Of a stretch of 64,000 nucleotides of DNA, positions 1-13,300 are shown piece after piece. The notes under the pieces are model-generated. The model saw only the letters and a list, made by a program, of their open reading frames with translations. It was not told where the DNA came from and searched no databases. The stretch's first letter is position 1, and every line of letters begins with the position of its first letter. A program made the translations under genes and the position numbers. Source of the DNA: an uncultured Christensenellaceae bacterium (GTDB taxonomy: Bacteria > Bacillota > Clostridia > Christensenellales > Borkfalkiaceae); the NCBI GenBank assembly GCA_910587005.1, contig CAJULB010000004.1, positions 1 to 64,000 on the forward strand. Reading direction: 5' to 3'.

Positions 1-160
1 GGGCGGTGTACCCGCAAAACCTATACGCAAGCGTTTTTCTGACGATACAATAAATTCGCTTTTATCTATGCGTTGGTGGGATTTGCCACCCGAAAAAATA
101 TTGCCGATAATAAACGATATTCAATTTGGCAATCTTGAAAAACTGTTAAGCAACAAATAG
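1..160 (+). CDS. C-terminal fragment of a Vat/CatB-type xenobiotic acetyltransferase
   Basis: Only the last 52 codons are present; the gene enters from the left edge with its frame starting at base 2 and stops with TAG at 158-160. The peptide begins GGVPAKPIRKRF and continues into a segment with RWWDLPPEKI, which matches the C-terminal pattern of the left-handed beta-helix (hexapeptide) acetyltransferases of the Vat/CatB family. Members transfer acetyl from acetyl-CoA to streptogramin A or chloramphenicol, but many family members have other or unknown substrates, so drug resistance cannot be claimed from this tail. A hairpin terminator follows within 10 bases. Family assignment is fairly sure; substrate is unknown. 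Confidence 0.7.
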   Translation, partial: GGVPAKPIRKRFSDDTINSLLSMRWWDLPPEKILPIINDIQFGNLEKLLSNK

Positions 161-163
161 AAA

Positions 164-197
164 AAAGCCGATAGAGTATTTTGCTCTATCGGCTTTT
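164..197. terminator. Bidirectional intrinsic terminator
   Basis: Perfect 10-bp stem (167-176 with 184-193) with a 7-base loop, preceded by an A-run and followed by TTTT, so it can work on both strands. It directly follows the stop codon of the acetyltransferase fragment and may also stop leftward transcripts from the cupin gene. Confidence 0.8.
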
Positions 198-292
198 ACC
201 GTTGTTTAGGTTTTAGTATGATACTTATCGTTTGTCATTGACAATAACGATAGACTGCTGTTATACACAAAAAAGCGTTGCAAACACGGCAG

Positions 293-643
293 TTACACAA
301 CCGCGTCTGTCATTGTATAGTTTTCAAGCGAGTTTACTTTTACCTGAATACAAACGTACTTTAAAGCGGCTTTATACGAAGCGAAAAACCGTCTTTTTGC
401 GGACGGAGCAATGCGTATCCAGTCGCCCGCCTTAAACGCAACCGTTTCACCGTCGATTTCAGCGGTTCCTTCACCGTCTAAAATTGCATAAATTTCTTCG
501 TTTTGCCTGTGCGAGTGAACAAACGGCACGCTTGCACCAGCGGGCAATGTATTAATGCTTATTTCCGCACCCGTGAGCGCGAGCAAGTCGTGAAGTTCAA
601 CGCGCGCGCCCTCTTCTACGCTGACTTTTTGAAAATTGTTCAT
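293..643 (-). CDS. Small single-domain cupin protein
   Basis: 116 residues forming one cupin beta-barrel. The first cupin motif is visible as HSHRQNEEIYAILDGEG, with the metal-binding His-x-His-x4-Glu set; the second motif is weak (KAGDWIRIAPSAKRRF, lacking the usual histidine). Small cupins of this type bind a metal and often act as sugar or small-molecule isomerases, dioxygenases or ligand sensors; nothing here tells which. The start is supported by GGAGG about 7 bases upstream. It is divergent from an HxlR-type regulator, so it is a probable target of that regulator. Function of the protein itself remains open. Confidence 0.85.
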   Translation of the reverse strand: MNNFQKVSVEEGARVELHDLLALTGAEISINTLPAGASVPFVHSHRQNEEIYAILDGEGTAEIDGETVAFKAGDWIRIAPSAKRRFFASYKAALKYVCIQVKVNSLENYTMTDAVV

Positions 644-676
644 TATAAAACCTCCGTGTTTTTGTCTGTACCCGAA

Positions 677-704
677 TTATAGCGCGCAAACGGAAGCAAT
701 GCAA
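677..704 (-). promoter_or_regulatory. Candidate promoter of the cupin gene
   Basis: On the minus strand a TATAAT (677-682) follows TTGCAT (699-704) with a 16-bp spacer. It lies about 35 bases upstream of the cupin start. The -10 is consensus, the -35 is only partly so. Confidence 0.5.
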
Positions 705-763
705 TAACGTTACTTTTTTATTAATTGATAATAAATTTATTACCTTGTTTTATTTTTAAACTA

Positions 764-792
764 TTGACAATATGCCTTAACTATGCTATCAT
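764..792 (+). promoter_or_regulatory. Sigma-A promoter of the HxlR gene
   Basis: TTGACA (764-769), 17-bp spacer, TATCAT (787-792), with a TG one base upstream of the -10 (extended -10). The predicted start of transcription is about 15 bases before the ATG at 815, which argues that the longer upstream reading from 725 is not translated. Confidence 0.75.
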
Positions 793-814
793 TTTTCAAA
801 AAAAGAGGTTAGTT

Positions 815-1141
815 ATGCTGACAAAAGACGAACTGCCGGAATGTCCCGTTGCAACAACCGTACAGCTTATCGGCAACAAATGGAAACTGCTTATTTTACG
901 CAATTTAATTTATAAAGACAAACAGCGGTTTACAGATTTTTTAAAAACCGTTCCCGCTATCAGCAAAAGGGTATTGACGGACAATCTGCGGTCTTTGGAA
1001 AACAACGGACTTATAGAAAGAGAAATTTTTGCCGAAGTGCCGCCGCGCGTGGAATATTCTTTATCGCCTTTGGGCAAAACTTTAAAGCCAGTACTCGATG
1101 CGATGTGGCGTTGGGGAACAGACTATAAAAATAATTTGTAA
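815..1141 (+). CDS. HxlR-family winged-helix transcriptional regulator
   Basis: 108 residues from the chosen start. The pattern CPVATTVQLIGNKWKLLILR near the N-terminus, followed by RFTDFLKTVPAISKRVLTDN and then YSLSPLGKTL, is the classic HxlR/MarR-like winged helix with the family's conserved N-terminal cysteine. Such proteins are dimeric DNA-binding regulators that often respond to redox or electrophile stress through that cysteine. A longer in-frame reading begins at 725 but would be encoded across the promoter; the ATG at 815 has AAAGAGG six bases upstream. Divergent transcription with the cupin gene suggests the two are a regulator-target pair. A terminator follows directly. Confidence 0.92.
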   Translation: MLTKDELPECPVATTVQLIGNKWKLLILRNLIYKDKQRFTDFLKTVPAISKRVLTDNLRSLENNGLIEREIFAEVPPRVEYSLSPLGKTLKPVLDAMWRWGTDYKNNL

Positions 1142-1152
1142 TTTAATATTTT

Positions 1153-1195
1153 AACCCCGCAGAAAGCCATATTTATCCGTTGCGGGGTTTTGTTT
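1153..1195 (+). terminator. Intrinsic terminator after the HxlR gene
   Basis: 9-bp stem AACCCCGCA / TGCGGGGTT (1153-1161 with 1181-1189) followed by TTTGTTTT, starting 11 bases after the stop codon. Confidence 0.8.
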
Positions 1196-1206
1196 TACAT
1201 AAAATA

Positions 1207-1237
1207 CCACGCACGGCGCAAAATACGCCGTGCGTGG
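1207..1237. terminator. GC-rich hairpin, possible terminator of the giant gene
   Basis: Perfect 12-bp inverted repeat (1207-1218 with 1226-1237), 7-base loop. Read on the minus strand it is followed by TATTTTATG, a weak T tract, about 150 bases beyond the stop of the giant surface-protein gene. The rest of 1238-1390 shows no gene. Confidence 0.45.
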
Positions 1238-1390
1238 GTAAGGGGTAGGAAACCGCACTTTTTTTGTGCGATTATAGGAAAAAGCTGCAATAAATTAAAG
1301 GTGTGGTAACCATATAGAGAGTATTAGGGCGGGGCGGGATAAATTTTTTACACGCTCCGCGTCACTTGTAACAGCAATTACTTTAAGTAA

Positions 1391-4300
1391 TTAATTATCG
1401 TAATAATCGTCGCTAAACCCGTCGTTGTCGCCGGCGGCGATAATAACGGTTTTGCGTTTTCTTGACGCAACAATGACGATAATGAGAATAACCAGCAGTA
1501 ACGCGCCGCCGGCGGCGATAGCAATAATCGCCCAAGTAGGTAATTTAACGCCAGTGGGTTTATCGGGCTCGGCGGGGTTAAGGGTAATCAGCTTACTGTC
1601 CGCGTTAAGCAGATAGTTTGCGTTATCAATAACCACTTTCAGGGTATAGCTTCCGTTTGTCATAGTGCTGTCGCCATCGGTATGCAATACCGTAACGTTG
1701 ATAATATCGCCGTTGTCTAACTCAAACCGCTGGGGTACTCCCACGGTGAAGTCCGTAAGTGTAACCGACTGTCCGCCGACAAAGCCCGTAATCGTGATAT
1801 CGGGCAGCTGTACTTCGCCGTTAGCGGTCAGCGTGGTGTTCGCCCAGTTAACCGTAACGTTGCGCCTTGTGACCTCGAACTTGTCGAGGTTGGTATCCGA
1901 ACCCGGTTCGTTGGAGTTGCTGTACTTGAAGTTTTTATCGCCGTAGAGCAGTAAGCCAGTTTCGTTGAAGTTCAGGCGTATAGCGTATTTGTCTACGCCG
2001 GTACCCGCGTTGACTTCGTTCTGCACGTCCTCGTACGCGTAGGCTTCGGCAACGTTCAGCAGAGCCTTGATATCGGGCACAACCTTACCGCTCAGCTCGA
2101 AACAGCCCTGTTCGACGAGCTCGGGCAGGATATTCCTGCCGAACACAACATCGCCGTACTGTACCTTATACGGTCTTGTAAACGTGATGATAACAAAATC
2201 GTCGGGGTCTTCTATAAGCACCTTCCAGATACCGTATTTAGCGGTATGGTTGTCGGCTTCTATACGGTAGTAAACAACCCAGCTTCCGCCCCGGTTGATT
2301 ACCGGCTTGGTTTCCGTTCCGCCGTCGGCGAACATCATCATAACCTGCGCTTCAGTCATTCCGTCGTGGACTTCGGCTTTGTATTTATCCGTAAACGTGC
2401 TGTAAGTGATTTTCGCGGTCTGTCCGCCCTTTATGTTCAGGTACTTATACGTACCGTCGGGGTTGGTCGCGCCGAGCACTATAAACTCGCTCTGGTATCC
2501 GTCGATAACGCCCTGCTCGTCGAACCAGGTCGTACCGTTTTTCAGAACGCGTATCTCAGCCTCTTCCACGGTATACGTGCCCGCAGCCGAACCGTCCGTG
2601 CCCACAAACGTTACGTTGTAGTTTTTATTTCCGCAGCTGCCGTAAATGGCGTACCTGCCCGCCTTTGCAAACTCATCGCTGCCGAAACTGCAATAGAAGT
2701 TCAGATTCAGGCTGACGCGGTTATCCGCGCCCACAAGCCCGCCTTCGATTACGCAGTTGTTGAAGTTCCACAAATTGACGTCTTGGACAGCATCGCCGTA
2801 AACGCTGTGCATATCCTGTATGCGTACGGTGATTTCCTTGGGGGTAATAGCGAATCGCACCGCGGTTTCCGAACCGCCCGAGAACGCGTACTTGGATAAA
2901 TCCGTACCGTCCTTTGCGGTCAGCGTTACGCTTGCGTTATATACGTCCGCGTTAGTCTGCGCGCCGCTTACGACAAGCTCTATTTCCCTGCCGTCAAGCC
3001 TTACGTACGCTTTCGGCGCCCACGAAGTACCGTCGTACTCGTGCGTAAGCTCGCCCCAGTACACGTCAAGCTCTAACTTGCCGGTTACGGTAAACGTATA
3101 AATTCTTTCAAGTCCGCCGTAGTTATCCGTACCCGCTACCGTTACCTTCGCGTAGTAAGTACCCTCTACTTCGTTCCACTTACCGTTCGATGTATCGACC
3201 TTTTCGCCCGTGCACGCCGCGTCTTTGTAGTATTCCACAACCGCGTTGCCGAACTCAGCCGTGGGCTGAACTATATCTATCGTCTGCCCCGCCTTGATTT
3301 CGCGCACAGCAAACTCCGCGGTAAACGAGTTCTCGGCCTTTATGACCTCGAACATAACCGTATAGTTCGCACTGCGCAGGTCTACTCCGTCCGCCTGCCA
3401 TTTGTAATTTTCATAGTCGAGCAATTCGAGAATAACCTTGTAATACCCGACGTTCACGCCGCCGTCGTTCTGGTATACCCTGTACGCCGCGGTATCCGTA
3501 ACGTCCGCTTTAAGCAATCCGCCGGTGTAGACCTTGCCGTTGATTTCTGGCGCGGTTACCACCGCTTTGGTCACGGTATATGTGCCGTTTACGAACGTTA
3601 CGTCGTAGCTGTCGTCCGTGCCCGCATATACACCGGTTATTGCGTAAGTACCCACTTTCGACGCCTTGTTGGCTTCGCTGGTCAGATACACTGGCGCGCC
3701 GCTTACAAACTCCGCGCTGTCTTCGCCGTAATGCCAGCCGTTGAACTTCACGTCCCCGCCGTATGCGCCCGACGCGTCGTTTATGACCACGGTGACCTTG
3801 CGTTTTTCTATGGTGAACTTATGCTCCCACTCGCCAGTCAGCGTAACGTTTCCGCCCGCTAACGACGCCACCGCGGTATACTCGCCCGCGTAAATCGCCA
3901 GCCCCGCGCTCGACGTGTAATCGCCCGGCTTTGCCTTGACCGTTACGTTCAGCTCAACGCGCTCGCCGTTTGCTGTGAAGTAATACGCCTTCGGCGCGTG
4001 AGGTTTGTTGTCGTACACGAACGGCGCGCTTTCCCAGACGATTATATACGCGTCGGGGATAATATCGAACGCCGTTTCCGAGCTTCCGTCAGCGGGAAGC
4101 TTATAGTTTGCGTTGCTTACGGACGTTACCTTTGCGATATACCCTATGCCCGCCGCGGACTGCGCGCCCGTTACCGTCAGCGCGACGCTGTCGCCCGCGA
4201 TTACGTTGCCCGCTTCGGCGTACGGCAGATACGTGTTTCCGTCGCACGGGTATTTCAAGGTCATGGAATTCATTCTTTCGTCGTTGAACCAGTTGACCGT

Positions 4301-7300
4301 TACCGTGCGCTTTTCTACCGTTAATATTCCGGAAACGTACGTTATTTCGTAGTTGTCCGCTGTAAGCCCTTTCGGGGTTATCGGGTATCCGCCCGCGTTT
4401 CCGCCCAAGGTATAGCCGTACTCGTAGCTCAATGCTCCGCCGAGCACGCCCGCCTTGTTTTCGTTGTCCGCGCCCTTGAAGCCCGCATAGCTTACACCGC
4501 CCGCTTCGGGCGCGCCGCCGTAGACTATACTGTGCGCGTTCGCCGTTACCGTAAGCCGCGCTTTGGTTATTGTAAGCGTTGCGGTCATATCCGCTATCGG
4601 CTCGTAATTACTGTTGCCCGCAAACGTTACCGTTACGGTATACTCGCCCGCGTTCACTGCTCCGTCCGCATAGCTCCAGCCGCCGCGGCTGTAACTGTAA
4701 TTTGCTGTTACCCCGAACGGAAGGTTTTTAGCTTCGACCGTATGCGCCGCGCCGCTGTATTCCGCCGTAAGCCCGTCTATCGTTACGCGGCTCATATCGT
4801 AAACCGCTTTATTGACCGTCAGCGTGCCCCACTCGCCGTTATGTTCGTCGGACGTTGCAAAACTGCCGCCCGTGAATGTAACGTCGTAGTCCGCACTGCC
4901 CGCATATTCGGCTTTTACGGGGTACTTGCCCGTATCCGAGTATATCGTTGCCGTAGTGCCGAGCGTTATCGTATACCTGTCGCCCGCAAGGAATTTGTTG
5001 TCAGCATTGTTTACCGCGTACGTCCAGCCTACCGCGCTCAAATCGTGCGCAACGCCGTACGTGCTTTCCGCGTCGCCGACAGTTATGTACACCTTACGCC
5101 GTAATACCTCGAACTCAGTTTCCGTATTCGTATAGGTATTACCGTCGTTAAGCGTTACCCTTGCGATATATTTGCCCGCGTGGATTGCCTGCATTTTTGT
5201 TGCTCCGTCAAGGCTGTAAATTTCGATATTTGCGGGATTAACCCCTACATATGCCGAAGTTACGCTGTCGTAGTACTCCGCCGAGGGCTTCTTTGCAGTG
5301 TTGTCGTAATACTGCGCCGAGTAGTTCCAGATAATCTCGTAAGGCACGTCCGTTGCATAGCTTACCGTAAACGCGGTCTGTCTTTCGCCCGCGTCTGCCG
5401 CAAGCGTGTAGTTTGCGTTAACCGTACCGTCCGCGTTCATAACCGCCGTAACCGTCGCAAGGTAATCGGTGCCCGCCGAAGCTTTCGCAACCTCGACTTT
5501 AAGCTCGATACCGTCGCCGTTGGCGGTATTGCCCGCAACCGCGTAAGGGATATGCTCCGTTCCGTCGTACTCGTATTCAAGCACAGCGCTTGCGTCCGTC
5601 TTGCTCTTCTGCCAGCTTATGACCTTAATCTCTCTCGGCGTTACCGTAAGCGCGCCGCGGTTATACGTTACCGTATAGTTCTTATGCGTTGCGTTACCGC
5701 TTACCGCTACCGCGTTCAGGTATTCGCCCGCGTTGTCGGATACGCTGTAATCGGGTACGCTTATTACCGCACTGCCTATAACTGCTTCCGCGCTGTCCAT
5801 TGCCGAAAGACCAGTTACCGTATATGTAAGCAAGCCTGTATCCACCGCGTCGCCGTAAGTTACCGAAGCGTTATCCGCCGTAACCGTAAGCGCCGCTTTT
5901 TCTATTTTCAGCGTTGCCCACTGCGCAGAAATTCCGCTGCCGTCGTAGTTCGCGCCGAACGTGAACTCCGCTTTGACCTTATATTCGCCCGCGTCAACGG
6001 CTTTGTTGCCCAAAACCTGCGTTGCTCCGTCCGCTTCGTAATACGTATACGTTACGCCCGTTATTCCGTCCGCACTGCCCGTTGCAAGTATGCTCTGCGC
6101 CGTGCCGTTATACGTTACCGTTTTTGTTTCGCCGCCGAACACTATGCCCGTGATATCGGGCGTTAACGCCGTGACCGTGAACGTGACCGTTATATCCCCG
6201 ACCGCGTTGTAGTTGGACGCGTCCGTGACCGTGAAGCGTACCGTAACGCTGTATTCGCCCGCGTCGCGCACGCCGTTAGCGCCGTAGCTTATACCGCCCT
6301 TTTCGTACGTGCAGACCGCCGAAGCAATGCCCGCCGGAAGGTTGGTTATATTGAGCCTGTGCTCGCTTCCGTCGTATGCGACCGTCAGCTGGCCGTAATC
6401 AACTCCGCTTATATCTATCGTTGTTTTGCTTATTTTAAGCACGCCCTCAACAAACGTTACTTTATAGTTATTGTCCGTGCATACGCCCGTTATCGCGTAA
6501 ACGCCGACCGCACTGCCCGCTTTCGCCGTTGTTTCCAACCGCACGGGACTGCCCGTTACAAACTCCGCACTGCCCGGAGCATAGCCCCAAAGGCTTTGGT
6601 CGAGCACGGGCGCAACGCCGTACGGCACCGACGACGACGGACTGCCGATTTCTATATAGATTTCCAGAGGAAGTATTTCAAAAGGACAATACCTCGCCTC
6701 GCCGTCAAACACTACCGTCGCCGTATAACTGCCAGCGTTAACCGCCTCGGGCGCGTTATATACGCTTACGCCCGTTATCTCGTGCGGCGCGCCCTGCGCG
6801 TCGAAGTAATAAGCCTTGGGCGTCTGGCTCAGACCGTTATAGTATAACGGCGTGTTGTCCCAAACGATACTTCCCGCTCTCGGGGTTATCGTGAACTTCT
6901 GCGTTGCGCTTCCGTCCGTAGGAAGTGCGTAGTTACCGTTATTAAGCACCGCCGTTGCCACATAATTGAAGCCCTGCGCGTTCTTCGCTCCGTCAACCGT
7001 AAGCTCAACCCTGTCGCCGTTCACAAGACCGCCCGCTACCGCGTACGGCGCGTAATATTTTCCGTCGTTAGGGTATACGAACGTCTGCGAACCCAGCGTT
7101 TCGTCGTCGTACCACGTTACCGTTATCGTTTTGGGCGTTACCGTAAGCGTGCCAGTCTTATATGTTATATCATAGTTCGCCGAGCCGTAGCCGTACGGCG
7201 TGATTGTGTACTTGCCCGCGTTGCCGCCCTGCGTATAATCGTAGGAATATTCCAGTCCGCCCGTAAGTACGCCCGCTTTGGTTTCGTTGTCCGCGCCCAT

Positions 7301-10300
7301 AAAGCCAGTGTAAGTTACGCCGTTGGAACGCGCGCTTTCGCCGTAAATTATAACGCTGTCGTTCGCCTTGATTGTAAGGCTGGCTTTGTTCACCGTCAGC
7401 GTTGCGGTCATGCCCGCTACCGCCTCGTGGTTCTCGTCGCCTGTAAACGTGATTGTTACGGTATACTTACCCGCATTGACCGCTCCGTCGGGGTATACGA
7501 ACCCGTCCTTAACGTATTCGCAGTACGCCGTTACGCCTTCGGGCAAGCCGTTTACGGTAAGCTTGTGCGCCACGCCGTTGTATACGGCTTCCGTGCCCGC
7601 AAACGTTACCTTGCTCATATCGTATTCGGCTTTGACCACTTTAAGCGTGCCTTTCGTGCCCGTTGACGCGTCGGCGCTTGCATAACTGCCGCTGAACACA
7701 ACTTTATAGTTGCCTGCGTTCGCGCTTGTGAACGCGCCCGATATCGCGTACTCGCCTACGCCCGTTACCGTGCCGAACGTGAAAGTTACCGTGTACTCCT
7801 CGCCCGCGACAAACCCGCTGTTATTGATAAACTTATAACTTACCGCGCTTGCCGAGGGTACCGCGCCGTATTCCGCCTGCATATCGCCGATTTCTATATA
7901 TACTTCCCTCGGCAATATCTCGTACGTATGCTCCGTTTCGCCCGTAAGCGTATAGTTTATATCCGCTACGCTCACACGCGCTGTATATCTGCCCGCGTTT
8001 ACGCTGTCGGCATTGACCGTCACTTCCTCAAACTCGTAACGCGTGCCGTTTTCATCATAATACCAGACCTTAGGCAACTGCTTTTCGCCGTTGTAATACA
8101 GCGGCGTATCGTCCCACACGATATTGCCGTTTAACGGCTGCGGTACTATATCATAGCTTACTTTGAGCCCTGTTGCAGGCAGCTTGTAATTGCCCGACAA
8201 CGCGCCCGTTATACCGCTTATCTCCGCTTCGTAGCCGTAGCCTGCATTTATTGCACCGCCCGTGACTGTAAATTCAAGACCCGCGATTTTACTCTGCGCG
8301 TAAGGACAGCGGTATTCGCCCGAAGCGTACACGTAGCTGAACCTGCCCGACGCGGGTAACGAAGAGCCGTTGCGCTTATCCAGCCATTCGATATCCTCCG
8401 CCGTAAGCGTTCTCGGCGTGACCGTAAGCTTGCCAGACTTATATGTTATAGTATAGTTATCCGACGAAGCCGCGCCCGTTACGCTGATTGTATACCCGCC
8501 GACGCTGTCGCCAACGGTATAGTTATAGCTGTAATTGAGCGTGCCGAGCACTGCTTCCGCACTGTCCGTCACCGCAAGCCCGGTTACCGTATAGCCGTAG
8601 CCCGCCGCTTCTGCCGCAGTGCCGTAGACCGTTGCGCCGTTTGACGCCGTTACCGTAAGCCGGGCTTTTTCTATCGTCAGCGTTGCGCTCTTGTCCGCTA
8701 TCGGCGTGTAGTTTGCCGCAACCTCGAAGTGCGCCACGACCGTGTACGTGCCCGCTTCGGTTACTCCGCTTACGCTTGCGCCGTTATACGTATACGTAAC
8801 CCTGGTTACGCCCGTCATATCTCCGCTTGCGTACAGCGAATGCTCCGCGCCGTTGTATACCGCTCTGCCGTTTTCCAAAGTTATATCGGCGTTGGTCTTT
8901 GCCGTTATCGTAAGCGTTGCCGTATACGTATTTACTACCGCGTTGTGGTTGCCGTCCACAGTGAACACCGCTTCTACCGTATACTCGCCCGCATCGATTA
9001 CCGAGCTCGCCGATACGGGCGCGCCGTTTTTATAATATCTGTAATCCACGCGAGTTACGCCAGCGATTTGCTCCGTTTCCAGCGTTAAGCCGTGCGCTTT
9101 TCCGTCGTATGCTACGCTCTGCATAGTACCGCCCGCGAAAGCTATTGCGCTTTCGTCGATATCCGCTTTTACGATTTCTATACTGCCTGCCGTAAACGTA
9201 AGCGCATAATTGCCGTTTGCGTCCGCGCTTTCGCCTGTGACCGCATAAACACCGACCGCGCTCGTATCGCTTATGTTGGCAATAAGCTTTACGGGGATTC
9301 CGTCCTTTACCGCAAATCCGTCCGCGCCGTTAAGCGTGTTTTTAAGCTGTTCCAAAAGCGACGAAAGATTGCCGCTGACCGCGCCGTATACAAGCTCGCC
9401 CGTGCCGATGCCCAGCGTTAACTGCTTGGGAAGTATCTTAAACCCGATACTCCGCCCGCCCGTCACTCCATCGGGTACGCTCTTTAAGCGGATTGTATAG
9501 TCGCCTGCATTTACCGCGCTTGTTATTACGTTGCCCGCGCTGTCCAGAAGCTCGGTATCCGTAAGCCCGTGCGCGCCCGCGTCGTCGTAGTACCACGCCG
9601 AAGGCTGTTTAGCCTCACCGTCGTATATAAGCTCGGAATTATCCCAGATTACTACGTTCTTTTCTATGATGCTGAACTTAACGCTTGCATCGGCTTCCGC
9701 TACCGTATAGTTGCCGCTGCTTAACGCGGTTATCCGCGCCGTGTAATTAAGCCCCGCTTCGCTCTTTGCTCCGCCGTCCGTTTCTACCGTCAGCGTAAGC
9801 TGCTCGCCCCTGAGCATACCGCTTGCCACAGCGTATGGCTGGTGAACCGCTCCGTCGTAGTCATAGGCTTTGGAAGGATTGTATAACGTTGTAGCACTGC
9901 TGTCGGTATACCAGGTTACTGCTACCGTTCTCGGCTTGACTGTAAGCGTACCCGGCACATAACTGATTTCATAGTTAACCGAGGTAAGCCCCGACGCCGT
10001 GATTCTGTACTTGCCCGCCGCGCCGTACTGCGTATAGTCCGCTGTCAGCGTTAACGTACCGCCCAGCTCGCGCTCAGCGCCTGCAATACTGTAAGTGACG
10101 CCGTTCGTTTCCGCCGCCGCGCCGTATTCGATTTCCGTATCGCCCGCCTTGACAATAAGGCTCGCCTTCTTTATCTTTAAACTCTTGACCGCGTCGGGGA
10201 TACGCGCATAGCCTGCCGCACTGCCCGTAAATCGGATTATTACCTCGTAATCGCCCGCGTTAACCGCGCCCGCAAAACCGTTTTGGCCTATTATGCCGAG

Positions 10301-13300
10301 GCTCCAGCCGTTGAGAACGTACTCTGCCTCCGCCGTTACGCCGACGGGCAAGCCCGATATTGCTATTGCGTGCGATGCTCCGTCGTACGTTGCTTCAAGA
10401 CCCGTATACGTTACGTTGCTCATATCGTATACGCCTTCCGTTACGGTCAGCGTACCGCACTTACCGTCGTACGCGTCGTCCGACGTCCAGCTGCCCGTGA
10501 AGATTACTTCATAGTTGCCCGCGTTGTTAGACGTGAACTCGCCGCGGATTGCATATCTGCCGGCTACCGAGATATTGTCTGTCGAGAACGTTATCGAGTA
10601 CTGCTCGCCCGACACAAATTCCTGACTGCCGGATACATACCGCCATTCCGCTTTGCTTACGTCCGCCGCGCCGAGCATTGCGCTCATATCAGGTATTTCT
10701 ATATACACCTTGCGCGCAAGGATTTTATAATTTCTGCTAAGCTCGCCTTCGAGCGTATCGTTTCCGCCGAGACTGACCGTTGCCACGTACTCGCCGACAG
10801 CGACCGCGCGTTTATTGACAGTGACCGTCAGCTCCGTTGGCGTATTGTCATTTTCGTCAGCATAATAATAAGCTTTCGGCGCCTGCTCCATACCGTTATA
10901 GTACAAAGGAGCGTTGTCCCAGATTATCTTGCCGCTCTTGGGGGGCTTGGGAAGCACGTCGAACTGCGTACAGAGCCCGTTTACAGGAAGCACATAGTTC
11001 AATGCAGGACGCGTTTCACCGTTAACAAGGATATACACGCCCTCGGCTTCCGCTAAATAGTTCATACCCGCAACCGATGCGCCGCCCTTGACCTTGACGA
11101 CGAGCACGTCGCCGTGTACCGCGTTCGTTACGTCTGCGTACGGCGTATGCACAGTGTTTTCTTCATATATGTACGTGAGGTCCTGCGAACCGCGCGTTGC
11201 GTCGTTGTACCAGTTGACCGTAACAGTCCTCGGTTTGACTGTGAGCGTGCCGTATTTATAGGTTATTTCATAGTTCGCAGAAGCAAGTCCGCTGACTTCT
11301 ATTGCCTCCTCGTACACGCCTGCATCCCCGTATATGCTGTACTTTCCGCCGTTTACGCGGATTACCGCTTCGCCGAGCGAGCTGGCGCTGTCAACTGCCG
11401 CAAGACCCGTATACGTTAACGTATATTCCGCCGTTGAAGGGTCGTCGCCGTACACGATTGTCTTTGCATCGGCGCTGACCGTAAGCTGCGCTTTTTCTAT
11501 CGTAAGCGTTGCGCGCTTATCCGATACCGGCGCGTAGTTGCCGTCTACCGTGAAGTGCGCCACGACCGTATACTCGCCCGCATTGCGTACTCCGTCCGCG
11601 CCTACGGACGCGCCGCTTGCGTTATAATATTCATAGGTTACGCCCGTGACCCCGACAGACGTGCCCGTCACCTGAAGTCTGTGCACGTTTCCGTCGTATT
11701 CCACCGTTGCGCTTTCCATAACCGCGCCGCTTATATCCGCCTGCTGTTTGCCGACAGTTATTCCGCCTTCAAGATAGCTTATTTCCAGCCCGCCGTACGT
11801 CAGCTTATAGTTGTCCGCGTCGGATGCGCTCGCAAAGCCGAACGTTGCGCGGACTGTATACTCGCCCACGTCCGTGACTCCGTCCGAGCCGTAATTTACT
11901 CCGTCCGAAATGTACGCGTATACAACCGTTACGCCCGCGGGAAACGTGCCGCTGAGCGTATGCGTATGCTTTTGTCCGTCGTACGCTACCGTTTTCTGCG
12001 AGGGCTCGAAGCGGAGATTATAGTCCGCTCCGTCAAGCGCGTATTCCGCTTTTAATATCGTAAGCGTTGCCTGCAAGTCCGGTATCGCGTTGTAGTTGCC
12101 GTTCACAGTGAACTGCGCCGCTACCGTATGCACGCCCGCAACCGCCACACCGCCGCTTGCCGCGCCGTTATACAGGTATGTGACCGTTACGCCTTCCGGC
12201 TGACTGCCCAAATGCTCGCCGTTGATTTTTACACCGCTCCAATCGGCTTCCAGTTCGTAATTGACCCCGCTATATGTCTCGGTTTTGCCCGTTAACGTTA
12301 TACCCGTTAACGTCGCCGGACTGATTTTAAACGTATACTCGCGCGTATCGCCGGGCTGCACGTCCGACCAGCTGTAATTGGGCGACAGCTTGACTGTTAC
12401 CTTATACTCGCCGGCATTGACCGCCTTTCCGTCAACAAGCTGCGCGCCGTTTATGCCCGTAAACGTTAACTCGTAGTTCTTCGCGCCGCCCTCGGTCGTT
12501 TCGGGCACCGCGCTCCAACTCTGGTCCGCAAGGTTCAGCCGCTCGATTACAGGCGCCTGCGCTCTGCCCGTGTACACTGCGGTTAAGCTGTCCGTATTGA
12601 CGCGCGCCGTAATACCCTCTGTTGTGATATTGAACAGTATTTCCGTTACCGCGGGAAGCTTATAGTTTGCGGGAATTGTACTGTTTGCAACCGAGATTTC
12701 TACCGTATACGGTCCAGGCGCGATTGCACTGCTTGCGCCCTTTAACTGCGTTACAAGCGTTACGACGTCGCCTTCCACAAGGTTTTGCACCTCCGCCGTG
12801 GGCTTATAGTCCTTTCCGTCGTAAACGTGCTCTAACTCACCCCAGCCGATTACTATCTCGCGCGCCGTTATCTCTACGTTTTCTATGATTACCTTAACAC
12901 CGCCTGACGCAAGCGTATAGTTGCCCGACGCCGAACCGCCCAGCGCCGTGACGGTGACGGTGACCGTTCTTACGCCCGCGTTCTTGTCCGAGAACTCGCC
13001 CGTTGCCGCAGAAACCGTAAGGTTCGCTCCGTCAGCGTTGCCTGCAATTACCGCAGAACTATAATCTATGCCCGCCGCGTCTGCGCCGGTGTCGTCCTTA
13101 ACTGCGTTCTCATATGTAAGCGTGCCGTCGTAAACCTTGTTGTCCGCAGTTATCCCGCTGATTGCAGTGATTTCCTTAGGCGTTATCTTAAACGTTTGCG
13201 TGATACTGCCGCTGTAATTCCCCGCACCCGTTATCGTTATCGTTGCAGTGCCCGCGTTCCTGTTGTTCGTGTACGCATACTGCGCGTCCGCGCCCTTTAC

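Noticed and set aside
1391..1620. Sortase (LPXTG) anchor at the end of the giant protein
   Set aside because: KLPTWA precedes the membrane helix but lacks the required Thr-Gly order; the helix and charged tail fit a plain transmembrane anchor.
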